A stretch of DNA of 64,000 nucleotides, taken from Martelella alba. GTDB taxonomy: Bacteria > Pseudomonadota > Alphaproteobacteria > Rhizobiales > Rhizobiaceae. A program made the translations under genes and the position numbers. Each line of letters opens with the position of its first letter. Positions within the stretch are counted from its first letter, which is position 1. Shown here one piece after another: positions 19,875 through 29,225 of this stretch. The notes below the pieces were generated by a model, which made no database searches, was not told where the DNA came from, and saw only the letters and a program-made list of their open reading frames with translations. Location of the stretch: NCBI RefSeq assembly GCF_006516955.1, contig NZ_VHLG01000003.1, positions 458,444 through 522,443 on the forward strand. The letters run 5' to 3'.

Positions 19875-20564
19875 ATGGAAAAGCGCAGTCTGCAATTGCC
19901 ACTTGATCTTGGTGCTCACGAAATGTCGGGGCGCGATGATCTTCTGGTGTCGCCGTCGTTGGCGCCTGCGGTGGAAATCATCGATCATTGGCCGGACTGG
20001 CCGGGACCGGTTGTTGTGCTTGTCGGCCCACCAGGATCCGGCAAATCGCACATTGCCAATATCTGGCGTCTTTTGAGTGGCGCAACCGATGCCGGTGCCG
20101 CGGTCGTCTCCGGTCGGGTGCTGACGCCGGCCAAGGCTTTTCTGGTTGAAGATGCCGACCGGATCGGCATTGACGAAACGGCGCTGTTCCATCTCATCAA
20201 TACGGTGCGCCAGCATAAAAGCCATCTGCTTTTGACCGCGCGCGGCATGCCATCATCATGGAGGGTGAAGCTGCCGGATCTGCGCTCGCGTCTTGCTGGC
20301 GCCACGATCGTGGAAATCGGCGCCCCGGATGATGTGCTGTTATGGCAGGTCGTGTTTAAACTGTTCGCCGATCGCCAGATTGAGGTGGATGACCGGGTTG
20401 TCGCCTACATTATCGCGCGCATGGAGCGCTCGCTGGAGGCGGCACGGCTTATCGTTGAGGCAATCGACCGGCATGCTCTGGCAAAGGGCAGGCGGATTAC
20501 GCGGGCTCTGGCGGCTGAGGTGATGGAAACGCTTGACCTCGACCACGACCGCAAGGAGCCTTGA
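19875..20564 (+). CDS. hdaA: DnaA regulatory inactivator HdaA
   Basis: 229-residue DnaA-related AAA+ protein. The N-terminus MEKRSLQLPLDLG contains QLPLDL, the expected beta-clamp binding motif of Hda/HdaA. Walker A is GPPGSGKS (51-58), and the degenerate Walker B region is AFLVEDADRIG. It lacks a DnaA-type DNA-binding domain. In Caulobacter, HdaA with the DNA polymerase clamp promotes hydrolysis of DnaA-ATP to prevent over-initiation. It starts one base after the AI-2E transporter stop codon, an arrangement seen in related genomes. Confidence 0.88.
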   Translation: MEKRSLQLPLDLGAHEMSGRDDLLVSPSLAPAVEIIDHWPDWPGPVVVLVGPPGSGKSHIANIWRLLSGATDAGAAVVSGRVLTPAKAFLVEDADRIGIDETALFHLINTVRQHKSHLLLTARGMPSSWRVKLPDLRSRLAGATIVEIGAPDDVLLWQVVFKLFADRQIEVDDRVVAYIIARMERSLEAARLIVEAIDRHALAKGRRITRALAAEVMETLDLDHDRKEP

Positions 20565-20624
20565 ACGCGGCGCAAGTGCACGCATTCAGTGTCCAGCGGC
20601 TGCTTTGGACGTGAGAGTGGCATT

Positions 20625-20642
20625 CTGTCATCGTTCCGTCGC
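20625..20642 (+). promoter_or_regulatory. Candidate PHO box upstream of ppk
   Basis: CTGTCAT, four bases, then CCGTCGC. The first half matches the PhoB half-site CTGTCAT exactly and the second in five of seven positions at the correct 11-base period. It lies 57 bases ahead of the ppk start, a sensible place for PhoB activation of polyphosphate metabolism. Confidence 0.5.
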
Positions 20643-20698
20643 CAAGTTCGGGTAGTCGGTTGCAAGAGTTGAATGTTTGGAGAGGTTGACTTTAGCTT

Positions 20699-22882
20699 AT
20701 GGAAAACACGGCTTCGATGATGTCTGGCGATGGTTTTACCGGTGGTGGCGAGGATTTGCGCACAAGTCCGCAGCGCTTCGTCAATCGCGAATTTTCCTGG
20801 CTGCAGTTTAACCGCCGTGTGCTCGAGGAAACCCTCAATCCGGCGCATCCGCTGCTGGAGCGGGTCCGCTTCCTCTCCATTTCGGCGGCCAATCTCGATG
20901 AATTCTTCATGGTCCGTGTGGCCGGGCTGGAAGGTCAGGTGCGGCAGGGCGTGACGATGATCTCCGCCGATGGCAAGACGCCCGCAGAACAGCTTTCCGA
21001 TATTCTGCGCGAAGTCGATAATCTGCAGATGGAGCAGCAGGCGGCCCTTGCCGTTCTGCAGCAATACCTGACCAATGAAGGCATCCAGATCGTTCGCCCG
21101 GGCGCCCTTTCCGAAGAGGACCGGATCTCGCTGACGAGTGAATTCGAACAGGGGATCTTTCCGGTTCTGACGCCGCTGTCGATTGATCCGGCCCATCCTT
21201 TCCCCTTCATTCCCAATCTCGGATTCTCCATGGGGCTGCAGCTGGTCAGCCGTGTCGGCCGCAACCCGATGAATGCGCTTCTGCGCATGCCGCCGGCACT
21301 GAACCGCTTCGTCCGCCTGCCGGATATCGACGGTGTCATCCGCTTCATCACCATGGAAGATCTGATCGGCATGTTCATTCACCGGCTCTATCCGGGCTAT
21401 GAGGTGCAGGGTTACGGCACGTTCCGCATCATCCGCGACAGTGATATTGAAATCGAGGAAGAAGCCGAAGATCTGGTGCGCTATTTCGAGACGGCGCTGA
21501 AGCAGCGTCGCCGCGGCTCGGTGATCCGCGTCGAGACGGATTCGGAGATGCCGGCTTCGCTGCGCCGTTTCGTGGTGGAGGAACTTGGTGTTGGTGAAGA
21601 TCGTGTTGCGGTTCTACCCGGGCTTCTGGCGCTCAACACCTTGTCGGAAATCACCAAGGTGCCGCGGCTGGATCTCCTGTTCAAGCCGTTCAACCCGCGC
21701 TTTCCCGAGCGGGTGCGTGAGCATGTCGGCGACAGTTTCGCCGCCATCCGCGAAAAGGACTTTGTGGTTCACCACCCTTATGAATCTTTCGACGTTGTGG
21801 TGCAGTTCCTGATCCAGGCTGCGCGTGACCCGAATGTTCTGGCGATCAAGCAGACGCTTTACCGCACCTCCAATGACAGCCCGATCGTGCGGGCGCTGAT
21901 TGATGCGGCAGAAGCTGGCAAGTCAGTGACGGCGCTGGTGGAACTGAAGGCGCGCTTCGATGAAGAGGCCAATATCCGCTGGGCGCGCGATCTGGAACGC
22001 GCCGGCGTGCAGGTGGTCTTCGGCTTCGTTGAACTGAAAACCCATGCCAAGCTTTCCATGGTGGTCCGGCGCGAAGACGGCAATCTGAGGACCTATTGCC
22101 ATCTGGGCACCGGCAACTATCACCCGATCACGGCGAAGATCTATACGGACCTGTCCTATTTCACCTGCAATCCGAAGATTGCCCATGACGTGGCGGAAGT
22201 GTTCAACTTCATCACCGGTTATGGTGAGCTGGAAGAGAATATGAACCTCGCCGTCTCGCCCTATACGCTGCGGCCGCGCATCCTCCAGCATATCGAGGAG
22301 GAGATTGAGCATGTGAAGAACGGTCTGCCCGGCGCGATCTGGATGAAGATGAATTCGCTGGTCGATCCGAAGATCATCGATGCACTTTACCGCGCCAGCG
22401 GCGAAGGCGTCGAGATTGACCTGGTGGTGCGCGGCATCTGCTGCCTCAGGCCGCAGGTTCCGGGTTTGTCGGAGAATATCCGCGTCAAGTCGATTGTCGG
22501 CCGCTTCCTTGAGCACAGCCGTATTTACTGCTTTGGCAATGGCCACGGTCTGCCGTCGGAAAATGCCCGAGTCTATCTCGGTTCGGCCGATCTGATGCCG
22601 CGCAATCTCGACCGGCGGGTCGAAGTGATTGTTCCGTTGACCAATCCGACTGTGCATGAACAGGTGCTCTCACAGATCATGCTGGGCAATGTGATTGACA
22701 ACCAACAGAGCTACGAGATACTCCCGGATGGTACTTCCCGCCGGATCGAACCGCGTGAGGGCGAGGAGCCGTTCAACGCGCAGGAGTATTTCATGACCAA
22801 TCCCAGCCTTTCCGGCCGTGGTGAGGCGTTGAAATCAAGTGCGCCAAAGCTGATCGCCGGACGTATGTCCGGCCCACAATAG
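20699..22882 (+). CDS. ppk: Polyphosphate kinase 1
   Basis: 727-residue PPK1, which polymerises the gamma-phosphate of ATP into polyphosphate. The N-terminal domain starts [19 protein letters not shown]. The head and catalytic parts include ERGTRLD-like segments, [20 protein letters not shown], the autophosphorylated His in [14 protein letters not shown] and the second PLD-like His in [11 protein letters not shown]. Length fits PPK1. The start lies 14 bases after GGAGAGG, a rather long spacing; an internal ATG at 20717 is an alternative. It is followed 13 bases later by ppx, forming a synthesis-degradation operon. Confidence 0.96.
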   Translation: MENTASMMSGDGFTGGGEDLRTSPQRFVNREFSWLQFNRRVLEETLNPAHPLLERVRFLSISAANLDEFFMVRVAGLEGQVRQGVTMISADGKTPAEQLSDILREVDNLQMEQQAALAVLQQYLTNEGIQIVRPGALSEEDRISLTSEFEQGIFPVLTPLSIDPAHPFPFIPNLGFSMGLQLVSRVGRNPMNALLRMPPALNRFVRLPDIDGVIRFITMEDLIGMFIHRLYPGYEVQGYGTFRIIRDSDIEIEEEAEDLVRYFETALKQRRRGSVIRVETDSEMPASLRRFVVEELGVGEDRVAVLPGLLALNTLSEITKVPRLDLLFKPFNPRFPERVREHVGDSFAAIREKDFVVHHPYESFDVVVQFLIQAARDPNVLAIKQTLYRTSNDSPIVRALIDAAEAGKSVTALVELKARFDEEANIRWARDLERAGVQVVFGFVELKTHAKLSMVVRREDGNLRTYCHLGTGNYHPITAKIYTDLSYFTCNPKIAHDVAEVFNFITGYGELEENMNLAVSPYTLRPRILQHIEEEIEHVKNGLPGAIWMKMNSLVDPKIIDALYRASGEGVEIDLVVRGICCLRPQVPGLSENIRVKSIVGRFLEHSRIYCFGNGHGLPSENARVYLGSADLMPRNLDRRVEVIVPLTNPTVHEQVLSQIMLGNVIDNQQSYEILPDGTSRRIEPREGEEPFNAQEYFMTNPSLSGRGEALKSSAPKLIAGRMSGPQ

Positions 22883-22895
22883 TAGCCGGGTCTCA

Positions 22896-24416
22896 ATGGT
22901 GGAATCTGAAGCACAGGGACGGCTTCCGGGCATTTCCCCTGTCTCCGTGGTCGATATCGGATCAAACTCTGTTCGTATCGTCATTTATGAGGGATTGTCG
23001 CGCTCGCCGACAATCCTGTTCAACGAAAAGGTCCTGTGCGGGCTTGGACGTGGCATTGCCGTCTCCGGCAAGATGGATGAGGACGGGGTGGAGCGGGCGC
23101 TGAAAGCGCTGAAACGCTTCGCGGCACTTTCCCGTCAGGCCGGTGCGGTGAAAATGTATGTGCTGGCCACCGCTGCTGCCCGCGAGGCGTCGAACGGGCC
23201 GGGTTTTATTTCGGCCGCAGAAGCAATCCTTGGTGAGGAAATTCGCGTTCTCACAGGCCGCGAGGAAGCGCTTTATTCCGCCTATGGCATTATCTCCGGC
23301 TTTTTCGAACCGGACGGGATTGCTGGCGATCTCGGTGGTGGTTCGCTGGAGCTCGTCGACATTTCCGGCAATGCCTCAGGGCAGGGGATCACGCTGCCGC
23401 TCGGTGGCATCAGGCTTTCAGAACTGTCAGAAGGTTCACTAGTCAAGGCGCGTGCCTTTGCCCGTAAGCAGGTCAAGAAGGTTGAATTTCTTGAGACCGG
23501 CAAGGGCCGCATCTTTTATGCTGTCGGTGGTACCTGGCGTAATATTGCCCGCCTGCATATGGAAATGACCGGCTATCCGTTGACCATGATGCAGGGCTAT
23601 GAACTGCCGACGGAAACTGTTCTTGCCTTTCTTGACCGGATTGGTGAGGACGAGGACCAGAAGGATCCGGCCTGGTCTGTCATCTCCAAGAACCGCCGTC
23701 AGCTTTTGCCTTTCGGTGCCATCGCCATGCGCGAAGTGCTGAATATCATGCAGCCGAAAAGCGTCTGTTTTTCCTCGCAGGGCGTGCGCGAAGGCTGGCT
23801 CTATTCGCTTCTGAATGTCGAAGAGAAACGGCAGGATCCGCTGATCGTGGCCGCGCAGCAGCTGGCGATCCTCAGAGCACGCTCGCCGCGTCACGCCAGC
23901 GAGATTGCCGAATGGACCGGCCGCATGGTGCGGCGCTTCGGCATTGAGGAGACCGTGGAGGAAATGCGTTACCGCGAGGCGGCCTGTCTGCTGGCAGATA
24001 TTAGCTGGCGGGCCCATCCTGATTTTCGCGGTCCCCAGTCGCTGAATGTGATCGCCCATTCCTCGCTGGTGGGTATCACCCATCCTGGCCGCGTGTTCAT
24101 CGCCCTGGCCAACTACTACCGTTTTGAAGGGTTGCGTGACGATCACATGACCGATGGTCTTGTGGCGATCACGACACCGACCTTTCTCGAACGGGCCAAG
24201 CTTCTGGGCGGGCTCCTGCGGGTGGCCTATCTCTTCTCCGCCTCCATGCCCGGTATCGTCGGCGATCTGGATTTCGTGCCGAGCCAGAACCCGGATCTCG
24301 ATCTGGAACTGGTGGTGCCGGAAAGATACGCCGATTTCGTCGGCGAACGTGTCGAGGGCCGGTTGCAGCAGCTGGCCAAGCTGACCAATAAACGGCTGGC
24401 CGTTGCCAGCGCCTGA
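22896..24416 (+). CDS. ppx: Exopolyphosphatase (Ppx/GppA family)
   Basis: 506 residues. The enzyme removes terminal phosphate from polyphosphate. Domain I has VVDIGSNSVRIVIYEG and the phosphate-loop GDLGGGSLELVDI; TGREEALYSAYG contains the catalytic Glu. The C-terminal half contains an HD-like helical region (RYREAACLLADISWRAHPDF). It is co-transcribed with ppk and likely shares its phosphate control. The gene ends just before a hairpin and the repeat element described below. Confidence 0.94.
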   Translation: MVESEAQGRLPGISPVSVVDIGSNSVRIVIYEGLSRSPTILFNEKVLCGLGRGIAVSGKMDEDGVERALKALKRFAALSRQAGAVKMYVLATAAAREASNGPGFISAAEAILGEEIRVLTGREEALYSAYGIISGFFEPDGIAGDLGGGSLELVDISGNASGQGITLPLGGIRLSELSEGSLVKARAFARKQVKKVEFLETGKGRIFYAVGGTWRNIARLHMEMTGYPLTMMQGYELPTETVLAFLDRIGEDEDQKDPAWSVISKNRRQLLPFGAIAMREVLNIMQPKSVCFSSQGVREGWLYSLLNVEEKRQDPLIVAAQQLAILRARSPRHASEIAEWTGRMVRRFGIEETVEEMRYREAACLLADISWRAHPDFRGPQSLNVIAHSSLVGITHPGRVFIALANYYRFEGLRDDHMTDGLVAITTPTFLERAKLLGGLLRVAYLFSASMPGIVGDLDFVPSQNPDLDLELVVPERYADFVGERVEGRLQQLAKLTNKRLAVASA

Positions 24417-24439
24417 CGGTTGTTTTCGGACCTGAAAAA

Positions 24440-24462
24440 AGCCCGGGTGTCGCACCCGGGCT
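24440..24462. terminator. Left hairpin flanking repeat element copy 1
   Basis: Perfect 10-bp stem AGCCCGGGTG/CACCCGGGCT with loop TCG. It is preceded by AAAAA(A), so it is a proper terminator when read from the minus strand but has no T-run on the plus side. The same hairpin recurs in near-identical form at 24670-24692. Confidence 0.7.
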
Positions 24463-24670
24463 GAGCTTGCTGACAAAGTCTAAGCCCCTCTCTAACGTCA
24501 TGCCTGTGCTTGTCACAGGCATCCAGCCGACGCGCGTCCGCGCGGCGAAAGACTCCGCTTATTCAAATCCTTAAGAGTATGGATCCCCGTGACAAGCACG
24601 GGGATGACGACGGAGGCAATGGCTATTCTACCCCAAACAGACAAGCTGAATGGCTTTGTCAGCAGGCTGA
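24463..24670. repeat. MITE-like intergenic repeat element, copy 1 (about 208 bp)
   Basis: The ends form an imperfect terminal inverted repeat (CTTGCTGACAAAG near 24466; CTTTGTCAGCAG near 24655). Inside are two palindromes, CCTGTG..CACAGG near 24503 and CCCCGTG..CACGGGG near 24585. The whole is clearly homologous to 47705-47908, sharing GTCATGCC, CACAGGCATCCAG, ATGGATCCCCGTGAC and GCACGGGGATGACGA in the same order. There is no coding capacity. It looks like a non-autonomous mobile or rhizobial RIME-type mosaic element; the exact family is not known to me. Confidence 0.75.
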
Positions 24671-24695
24671 GCCCGGGAGTTACACCCGGGCTTTT
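24670..24695. terminator. Right hairpin flanking repeat element copy 1 (ppx-side terminator)
   Basis: Stem AGCCCGGG/CCCGGGCT with a 7-base loop, followed by TTTCG on the plus strand. It matches the left hairpin at 20 of 23 positions. Together the two would make one bidirectional terminator split by the element. Confidence 0.7.
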
Positions 24696-24701
24696 CGCGT
24701 A

Positions 24702-25694
24702 TCAGCGGCGCTTGTGCAGGCCGGTATCGGCATCGCGCATGGCGGACTGGATGAAGGAGATCGAAGCGTTGAGCTTTTCCGTTTCCCACGCATTGAGCGT
24801 GACCGGCAGCTGGCGCAGTATACCCTCGCGACCGATCATGCAGGGCATGCTGAGCGCGACATCGCCATCATGGCCATACTGGCCGGACAGTGTCGTTGAG
24901 GCAGGATAGATACTGCGCTCGTCGAGAAGGACCGCACGCGCCATGGTGATTGCCGATTGCGCCACGCCCGCATTGGTCCAGCCCTTGCCGTTCAGAACAT
25001 CATAGGCTGCCGAAATAATCTTTGCCTTGACCACATCCGGATCGGAAATATCCGCAGCGGGTTCAAGATAGTCATTGAGCTGGGCGAAAGGAATACCGGC
25101 GACATTGACATGGCTCAGAACCGGGAAGGCGGTGCTGCCATGTTCTCCCATCATGAAGCCGGTCACCGATTTCGGGTCGATCTGATAGGTCTCGGCGATG
25201 AGTTTGCGCAGCCGCGCTGAATCCAGCATCGTGCCGGTGCCGAAAACGCGGCCCTTGGGGTAGCCGAATTCGTTCTCGGCGATATAGACCATGGTATCGA
25301 GCGGATTGGTGATCAGAATGACGATTGCATCGCGGGTATATTGCGTGATGCCGGCCATGACCTCGCGAATGACGGCGCAATTGGTTTTGGTCAGCGTGGT
25401 GCGGTCCGGTTCGCCCTTGGGATCGTTCGGATCCGGCATAACGCTTGGGCCTGCTGCAACGATGATGACATCGGCATCTGCGCATTGTTCATAACCGCCG
25501 GAGGTGACCGTGACATTGGTCATATAGGTGAGTGCGGTGGCCTGGGCCTGATCGAGCGCCTCGCCAAAGGCTACATTCTTCAAAATGTCGATCACGCCGA
25601 TCTCGGCAAACAGGCCGATTTTCATGGCATCGGCCAGGACATAGGAACCGACATGTCCAACACCGACGACGACGAGCTTGTTCTTGTGCATCAT
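24702..25694 (-). CDS. Lactate/malate dehydrogenase family protein, probably L-lactate dehydrogenase
   Basis: 330-residue NAD-dependent 2-hydroxyacid oxidoreductase. The NAD fold has VVVGVGHVGSYVL (8-20) and Asp36 (VIDI), which favours NAD. The catalytic set is Asn130 in ITNPLD, Asp158/Arg161 in GTGTMLDSARLR and His185 in MGEHGSTAFP. The substrate loop (about 82-100, AAGPSVMPDPNDPKGEPDR) is several residues longer than in ordinary LDH or MDH. The GEHG motif points to lactate rather than malate, but the odd loop leaves the substrate open (another 2-oxoacid is possible). Two adjacent ATG codons mark the start. It is monocistronic and convergent with ppx across the repeat element. Confidence 0.82.
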   Translation of the reverse strand: MMHKNKLVVVGVGHVGSYVLADAMKIGLFAEIGVIDILKNVAFGEALDQAQATALTYMTNVTVTSGGYEQCADADVIIVAAGPSVMPDPNDPKGEPDRTTLTKTNCAVIREVMAGITQYTRDAIVILITNPLDTMVYIAENEFGYPKGRVFGTGTMLDSARLRKLIAETYQIDPKSVTGFMMGEHGSTAFPVLSHVNVAGIPFAQLNDYLEPAADISDPDVVKAKIISAAYDVLNGKGWTNAGVAQSAITMARAVLLDERSIYPASTTLSGQYGHDGDVALSMPCMIGREGILRQLPVTLNAWETEKLNASISFIQSAMRDADTGLHKRR

Positions 25695-25917
25695 TTTCTC
25701 TTCGTATTTTACGCAGCTGAGCCCGGCGGACCACGCACCACCGCGCGTCGGGCTTTCAGCCTTTGCCGTCTTCAGTCAGGCGGCTTGCTGTTCGGGAACT
25801 GACGGGTGAGCGAATGCCATCCGGGCCTGACGATCAGGTCGGGGGGAACCTAGCACAGTGCGGGCGCGACAACATTGACTATTCAGGAATTTTGCGCGTT
25901 TGCCGGCGGGCGGGCTT

Positions 25918-26811
25918 TCAGAGTGCGTATCGCGAAACCAGCTTTTCCAGCGTTTCGTAAAACAGGCCATAGCCGCCGCTACGCCAGCCAAGTGCATTGA
26001 GCCGCGTTGTCGTCATCAGGCTGACCGTGTCATGGGCAGCGCGCGCGGGCAGGGGATGCGGGCAGGCTGTCGCTGCCTTGAGTGGCGCCAGAATGGCATG
26101 GGTATCGGTGACGATATCGGTGGCATTGAAGCTCAAGCCGGAGACCTTGTGCGCTGGTGCCTGCGACAAAAGCAGGGCGGCGCTGGCGAGATCGGCGCCA
26201 TGAACCTCGCTTGCCGCGCGCGGCGTGATCATCTCACCGGCGAGATAACGGGCAAAGAGATCATCCCATTTATTGGGGCTGAGATGACCATAGACACCGG
26301 TTGCCCTGAGGCTTGCGGTGACGAATTGCGGGGTGGAAAGCGCGGCGAGCGCCTGCTCCGCCTGATATTTGATCTGGCCATACAGGCTGGTCGGTGCCGG
26401 TATGAGACTGTCATTGAGTTCCGTGCCGGGCGCAAAGCCGTCATAGACGGCGCGGCTTGATAAAAACAGGCAGCGCTGAACACCTGCGGCGCGGGCAGTC
26501 TCGAACAGCGCGACACTGCCATCGAGATTGGCGCGGATAAAGCCGGCCGGGTCGTCGCCCTCACCGCCGCGATAGCGGCCCGGTTCATGCAGAAAAGCGG
26601 CATGGATGAAGATATCCACGCCGTCGAAGATACCTGATTGATCGCGGTCTGGATCAAGGGTGAGCGGGCGATAAGCGGCAGCGGCGGCGAACGTCTCCGG
26701 CGGTGGCGGTGTTCTGCCGGCCACGCTGACAAGGTGGCCGCCAGCGCGAAAGGCTTCCACCATATAACGGCCGACAAGGCCGGTACCGCCGGAGATGAGG
26801 ATATGCGTCAT
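25918..26811 (-). CDS. sqdC: Sulfolipid biosynthesis reductase-like protein SqdC
   Basis: 297-residue extended short-chain dehydrogenase/epimerase-like protein. The NAD(P) motif ISGGTGLVGRYMVEAF starts at residue 6, and the catalytic Tyr-Lys pair is YGQIKYQAE. It is third in an operon with a clear SqdB and a GT8 glycosyltransferase, the sqdB-sqdD-sqdC order known from Rhodobacter and Sinorhizobium sulfoquinovosyl diacylglycerol loci. Its precise role there is not settled. The start at 26811 overlaps the sqdD stop by four bases (ATGA). An in-frame ATG 22 codons upstream lies inside sqdD and is not chosen. Confidence 0.8.
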   Translation of the reverse strand: MTHILISGGTGLVGRYMVEAFRAGGHLVSVAGRTPPPPETFAAAAAYRPLTLDPDRDQSGIFDGVDIFIHAAFLHEPGRYRGGEGDDPAGFIRANLDGSVALFETARAAGVQRCLFLSSRAVYDGFAPGTELNDSLIPAPTSLYGQIKYQAEQALAALSTPQFVTASLRATGVYGHLSPNKWDDLFARYLAGEMITPRAASEVHGADLASAALLLSQAPAHKVSGLSFNATDIVTDTHAILAPLKAATACPHPLPARAAHDTVSLMTTTRLNALGWRSGGYGLFYETLEKLVSRYAL

Positions 26812-27668
26812 GGCGTCGTCGGATTTTTCAGGCTGGCAATTTCGGGGATATCCTCGCCGTCGAAATAGGCCCACCACAGATCGATCAGCGGCTTGAGCTG
26901 CTCGGCACGGGGATGGTCGTCTTCCCAGGGCTTTTCATACTGATAATGTAGCACGCCGATCTCGTCCCAGCACCACAGCTCCGGCAGGTTGAACCAGACA
27001 TATTGCAGCATGTTCATGAAGACCGGCAGGCCGTGCCAGTCAGGAAAGAATTCCTGCAGGAAGGTCTGGTCGGTGCGCCGCCAGAAGGCATCCGGCGCAT
27101 CAAGGGCTTCCAGCATGGCGTTGAAGGTTTCAAGATCCGGCCGGGCGACGAAGACGCCGGAATTCAGCCGGTGGAAATCGGCGATCGTCTCATAGACATT
27201 CGGGGCGGCGGAGAATTCCGGGTAGAAGAACAGCTTGTCGATATTCTTCAGCACCAGCGCATCGGCATCAATGAAGATGCAGGCGTGATATTCAATGAGC
27301 TGCCAGAGCCTCAGCTTGCAGAAATTGTCGAGCGGCGTGTGGAAATCCGGTTTGCGACCCTTGGTGAAGGGGGCGTTGTCATGGACCTTTTTGCGGGCGT
27401 GGCGCTCATTGAAGCCATCGGAAAGCGGCAGGTGATCGACGGCGATCATCCGGCAACCGATGATTTCCAGCTGCTCCAGTGCGGCATCCGGCGTGCCGCC
27501 GGTATAAAGCACGACGATATCGGCGGGCGTTCCCGAAAGCTGGATCGAGCGGGCAAGCGCCAGTGCGCCCATGGCATAATCGCTGTTGGTAACCAGCGTG
27601 ACATAGGCAAAGGCATATCCGGCATCCGCACTGCGGCGGATGCCATTTTCACTATCGGCTTTGATCAT
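26808..27668 (-). CDS. sqdD: Sulfolipid glycosyltransferase SqdD (GT8, glycogenin-like)
   Basis: 286-residue family 8 glycosyltransferase. The fold begins AFAYVTLVTNSDYAMGALALARS. The metal-binding DxD is in CIFIDADALVLKN, and LNSGVFVARPDLETFNAM is the usual second motif. SqdD transfers sulfoquinovose from UDP-SQ to diacylglycerol to make the sulfolipid SQDG at the membrane. It sits four bases after the sqdB stop and overlaps sqdC, so all three are translationally coupled. The family call is firm; the acceptor is inferred from context. Confidence 0.85.
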   Translation of the reverse strand: MIKADSENGIRRSADAGYAFAYVTLVTNSDYAMGALALARSIQLSGTPADIVVLYTGGTPDAALEQLEIIGCRMIAVDHLPLSDGFNERHARKKVHDNAPFTKGRKPDFHTPLDNFCKLRLWQLIEYHACIFIDADALVLKNIDKLFFYPEFSAAPNVYETIADFHRLNSGVFVARPDLETFNAMLEALDAPDAFWRRTDQTFLQEFFPDWHGLPVFMNMLQYVWFNLPELWCWDEIGVLHYQYEKPWEDDHPRAEQLKPLIDLWWAYFDGEDIPEIASLKNPTTP

Positions 27669-27672
27669 GGTG

Positions 27673-28893
27673 TCAGGAAACAGATTTCAGCGACTTGCCT
27701 TCGGGATCGTGATTGATCGTCTTGGCAATGTCCTTGGTCCATGCCGAGATGGCCGGAACGCGTTTGCGATCGACGCGATAGGCGAATTTCTTGGCGACAT
27801 CGACGATTTCGCCCAGAAGCCCTTCCTTCAGCGTGATCGGGTTGAGGCCAAGCCCGATGAACTTGTCGTTCTTGACGATCAGGTCGTTTTCTGCGGCCTC
27901 CTTGCGTGGGTTTGGCAGCCAGGCGATTTCAACGCCGGTCATCTCCGAGATCATCTTGGCCAGATCGCGCACGCGGTGGGTTTCTGTCATCTGGTTGAAG
28001 ATCTCGACGCGGGAATTGCGGGCCGGCGGGTTTTTGAGCGCCAGTTCGATACAGCGGACCGAATCCTGAATATGGATGAAGGCGCGAGTCTGGCCGCCGA
28101 CGCCATGCACCGTCAGCGGATAGCCGATCGCGGCCTGGATCAGGAAGCGGTTCAAAACCGTGCCGTAATCGCCATCATAGTCGAAGCGGTTGATCAGCTG
28201 CGGATGGCGCTTGGTCTGTTCGGTATGCGTGCCCCAGACAATACCCTGATGCAGATCAGTAATCCTCAGCCCGTCATTCTTGGCATAGAAAGCAAAGAGC
28301 AGCTGATCGAGGCACTTGGTCATGTGGTAGATCGAGCCGGGATTGGAGGGGTAGAGGATTTCCTGGCCGACCATATCGCCGTTGGAGGCCTCGAACTGGA
28401 CGGGCAGATAGCCTTCCGGGATCGCCGCACCAACGGTGGAATAGCCATAGACGCCCATGGTGCCGAGATGGATCAGATGCGAATCAAGCCCGAGTTCCAC
28501 CAGCGCATTCAGAAGGTTATGTGTGGCGTTGACGTTGTTGTTGACCGTGTAATTCTTGTGGCGGTCGGTTTTCATCGAATAGGGCGCGGCGCGCTGTTCG
28601 GCAAAATGGATGATGGCATCCGGGCGCTCTTCGGCGAGCCACTGCTTGAGGATCTCGTAATCCCCGGCCAGATCAATCAGGTGGAAATGAATGCGGCGGC
28701 CGGTTTCGGCATGCCAGATACGGGTACGTTCCTGGATCGAATCCATCGGCGTCAGCGACTGAACACCGAGCTCGGTATCGATCCAGCGTCGCGACAGATT
28801 GTCGAGAATATGGATCTCATGGCCAGCATCCGACAGATGAAGCGATGTCGGCCAGCCGATGAAGCCGTCGCCGCCCATAACCGCAATTTTCAT
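27673..28893 (-). CDS. sqdB: UDP-sulfoquinovose synthase SqdB
   Basis: 406-residue NAD-dependent enzyme that makes UDP-sulfoquinovose from UDP-glucose and sulfite, the head-group donor for SQDG. The N-terminus MKIAVMGGDGFIGWPTSLHL and the family hallmarks DNLSRRWIDTELG, HFAEQRAAPYSM, LHLGTMGVYG and YHMTKCLDQLLF (catalytic YxxxK) are all present. HQGIVWGTHTEQT follows. A ribosome binding site (GGGAGT) precedes the ATG. SQDG replaces phospholipid under phosphate starvation in rhizobia; only a weak PHO-like half-site is visible upstream. Confidence 0.95.
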   Translation of the reverse strand: MKIAVMGGDGFIGWPTSLHLSDAGHEIHILDNLSRRWIDTELGVQSLTPMDSIQERTRIWHAETGRRIHFHLIDLAGDYEILKQWLAEERPDAIIHFAEQRAAPYSMKTDRHKNYTVNNNVNATHNLLNALVELGLDSHLIHLGTMGVYGYSTVGAAIPEGYLPVQFEASNGDMVGQEILYPSNPGSIYHMTKCLDQLLFAFYAKNDGLRITDLHQGIVWGTHTEQTKRHPQLINRFDYDGDYGTVLNRFLIQAAIGYPLTVHGVGGQTRAFIHIQDSVRCIELALKNPPARNSRVEIFNQMTETHRVRDLAKMISEMTGVEIAWLPNPRKEAAENDLIVKNDKFIGLGLNPITLKEGLLGEIVDVAKKFAYRVDRKRVPAISAWTKDIAKTINHDPEGKSLKSVS

Positions 28894-29225
28894 GGATTAA
28901 CTCCCGTCCGATTCAAACACAGATATGCCTAAGGTCTGCATTAGTATGACACGATTGCAATGATTTTGTTACGGGCTATCGGAAGAGGACGCGATACACG
29001 GCGTGTGCAGTGCACCGCGAGGATGGTGCCGAAGGGGGCTCAGTTTCATTCGGTGAGGGTCGCCCACGTGCCCGGCAGGCCGCGCCGTCAATGCCAGTTC
29101 CGTGAACCGCGTCGAGGGGAGGTTTCGACATGGTCTGAAAGCGGGATGTGGTTCATTGCCTTGCAATTGCCTATGCTGTCTGGCATCGCCGGTTTCGAGC
29201 CAGCGGCGGTGAAGACAGGATGAGA
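28894..29225. other. Divergent intergenic region sqdB / ybgC
   Basis: 332 bp holding the promoters of sqdB (minus) and ybgC (plus). On the minus strand GTGTCAT near 28947-28953 resembles one PhoB half-site, but the second half is poor. GTGTGCAGTGCACC near 29003-29016 is an imperfect relative of the palindrome at 7643. No credible gene is seen. Confidence 0.4.

Noticed and set aside
24481..24640. Palindromic blocks of the repeat element considered as a CRISPR or as a small RNA
   Set aside because: There are only two distinct palindromes, not regularly spaced identical repeats, and the whole unit recurs elsewhere, so a dispersed element fits better.
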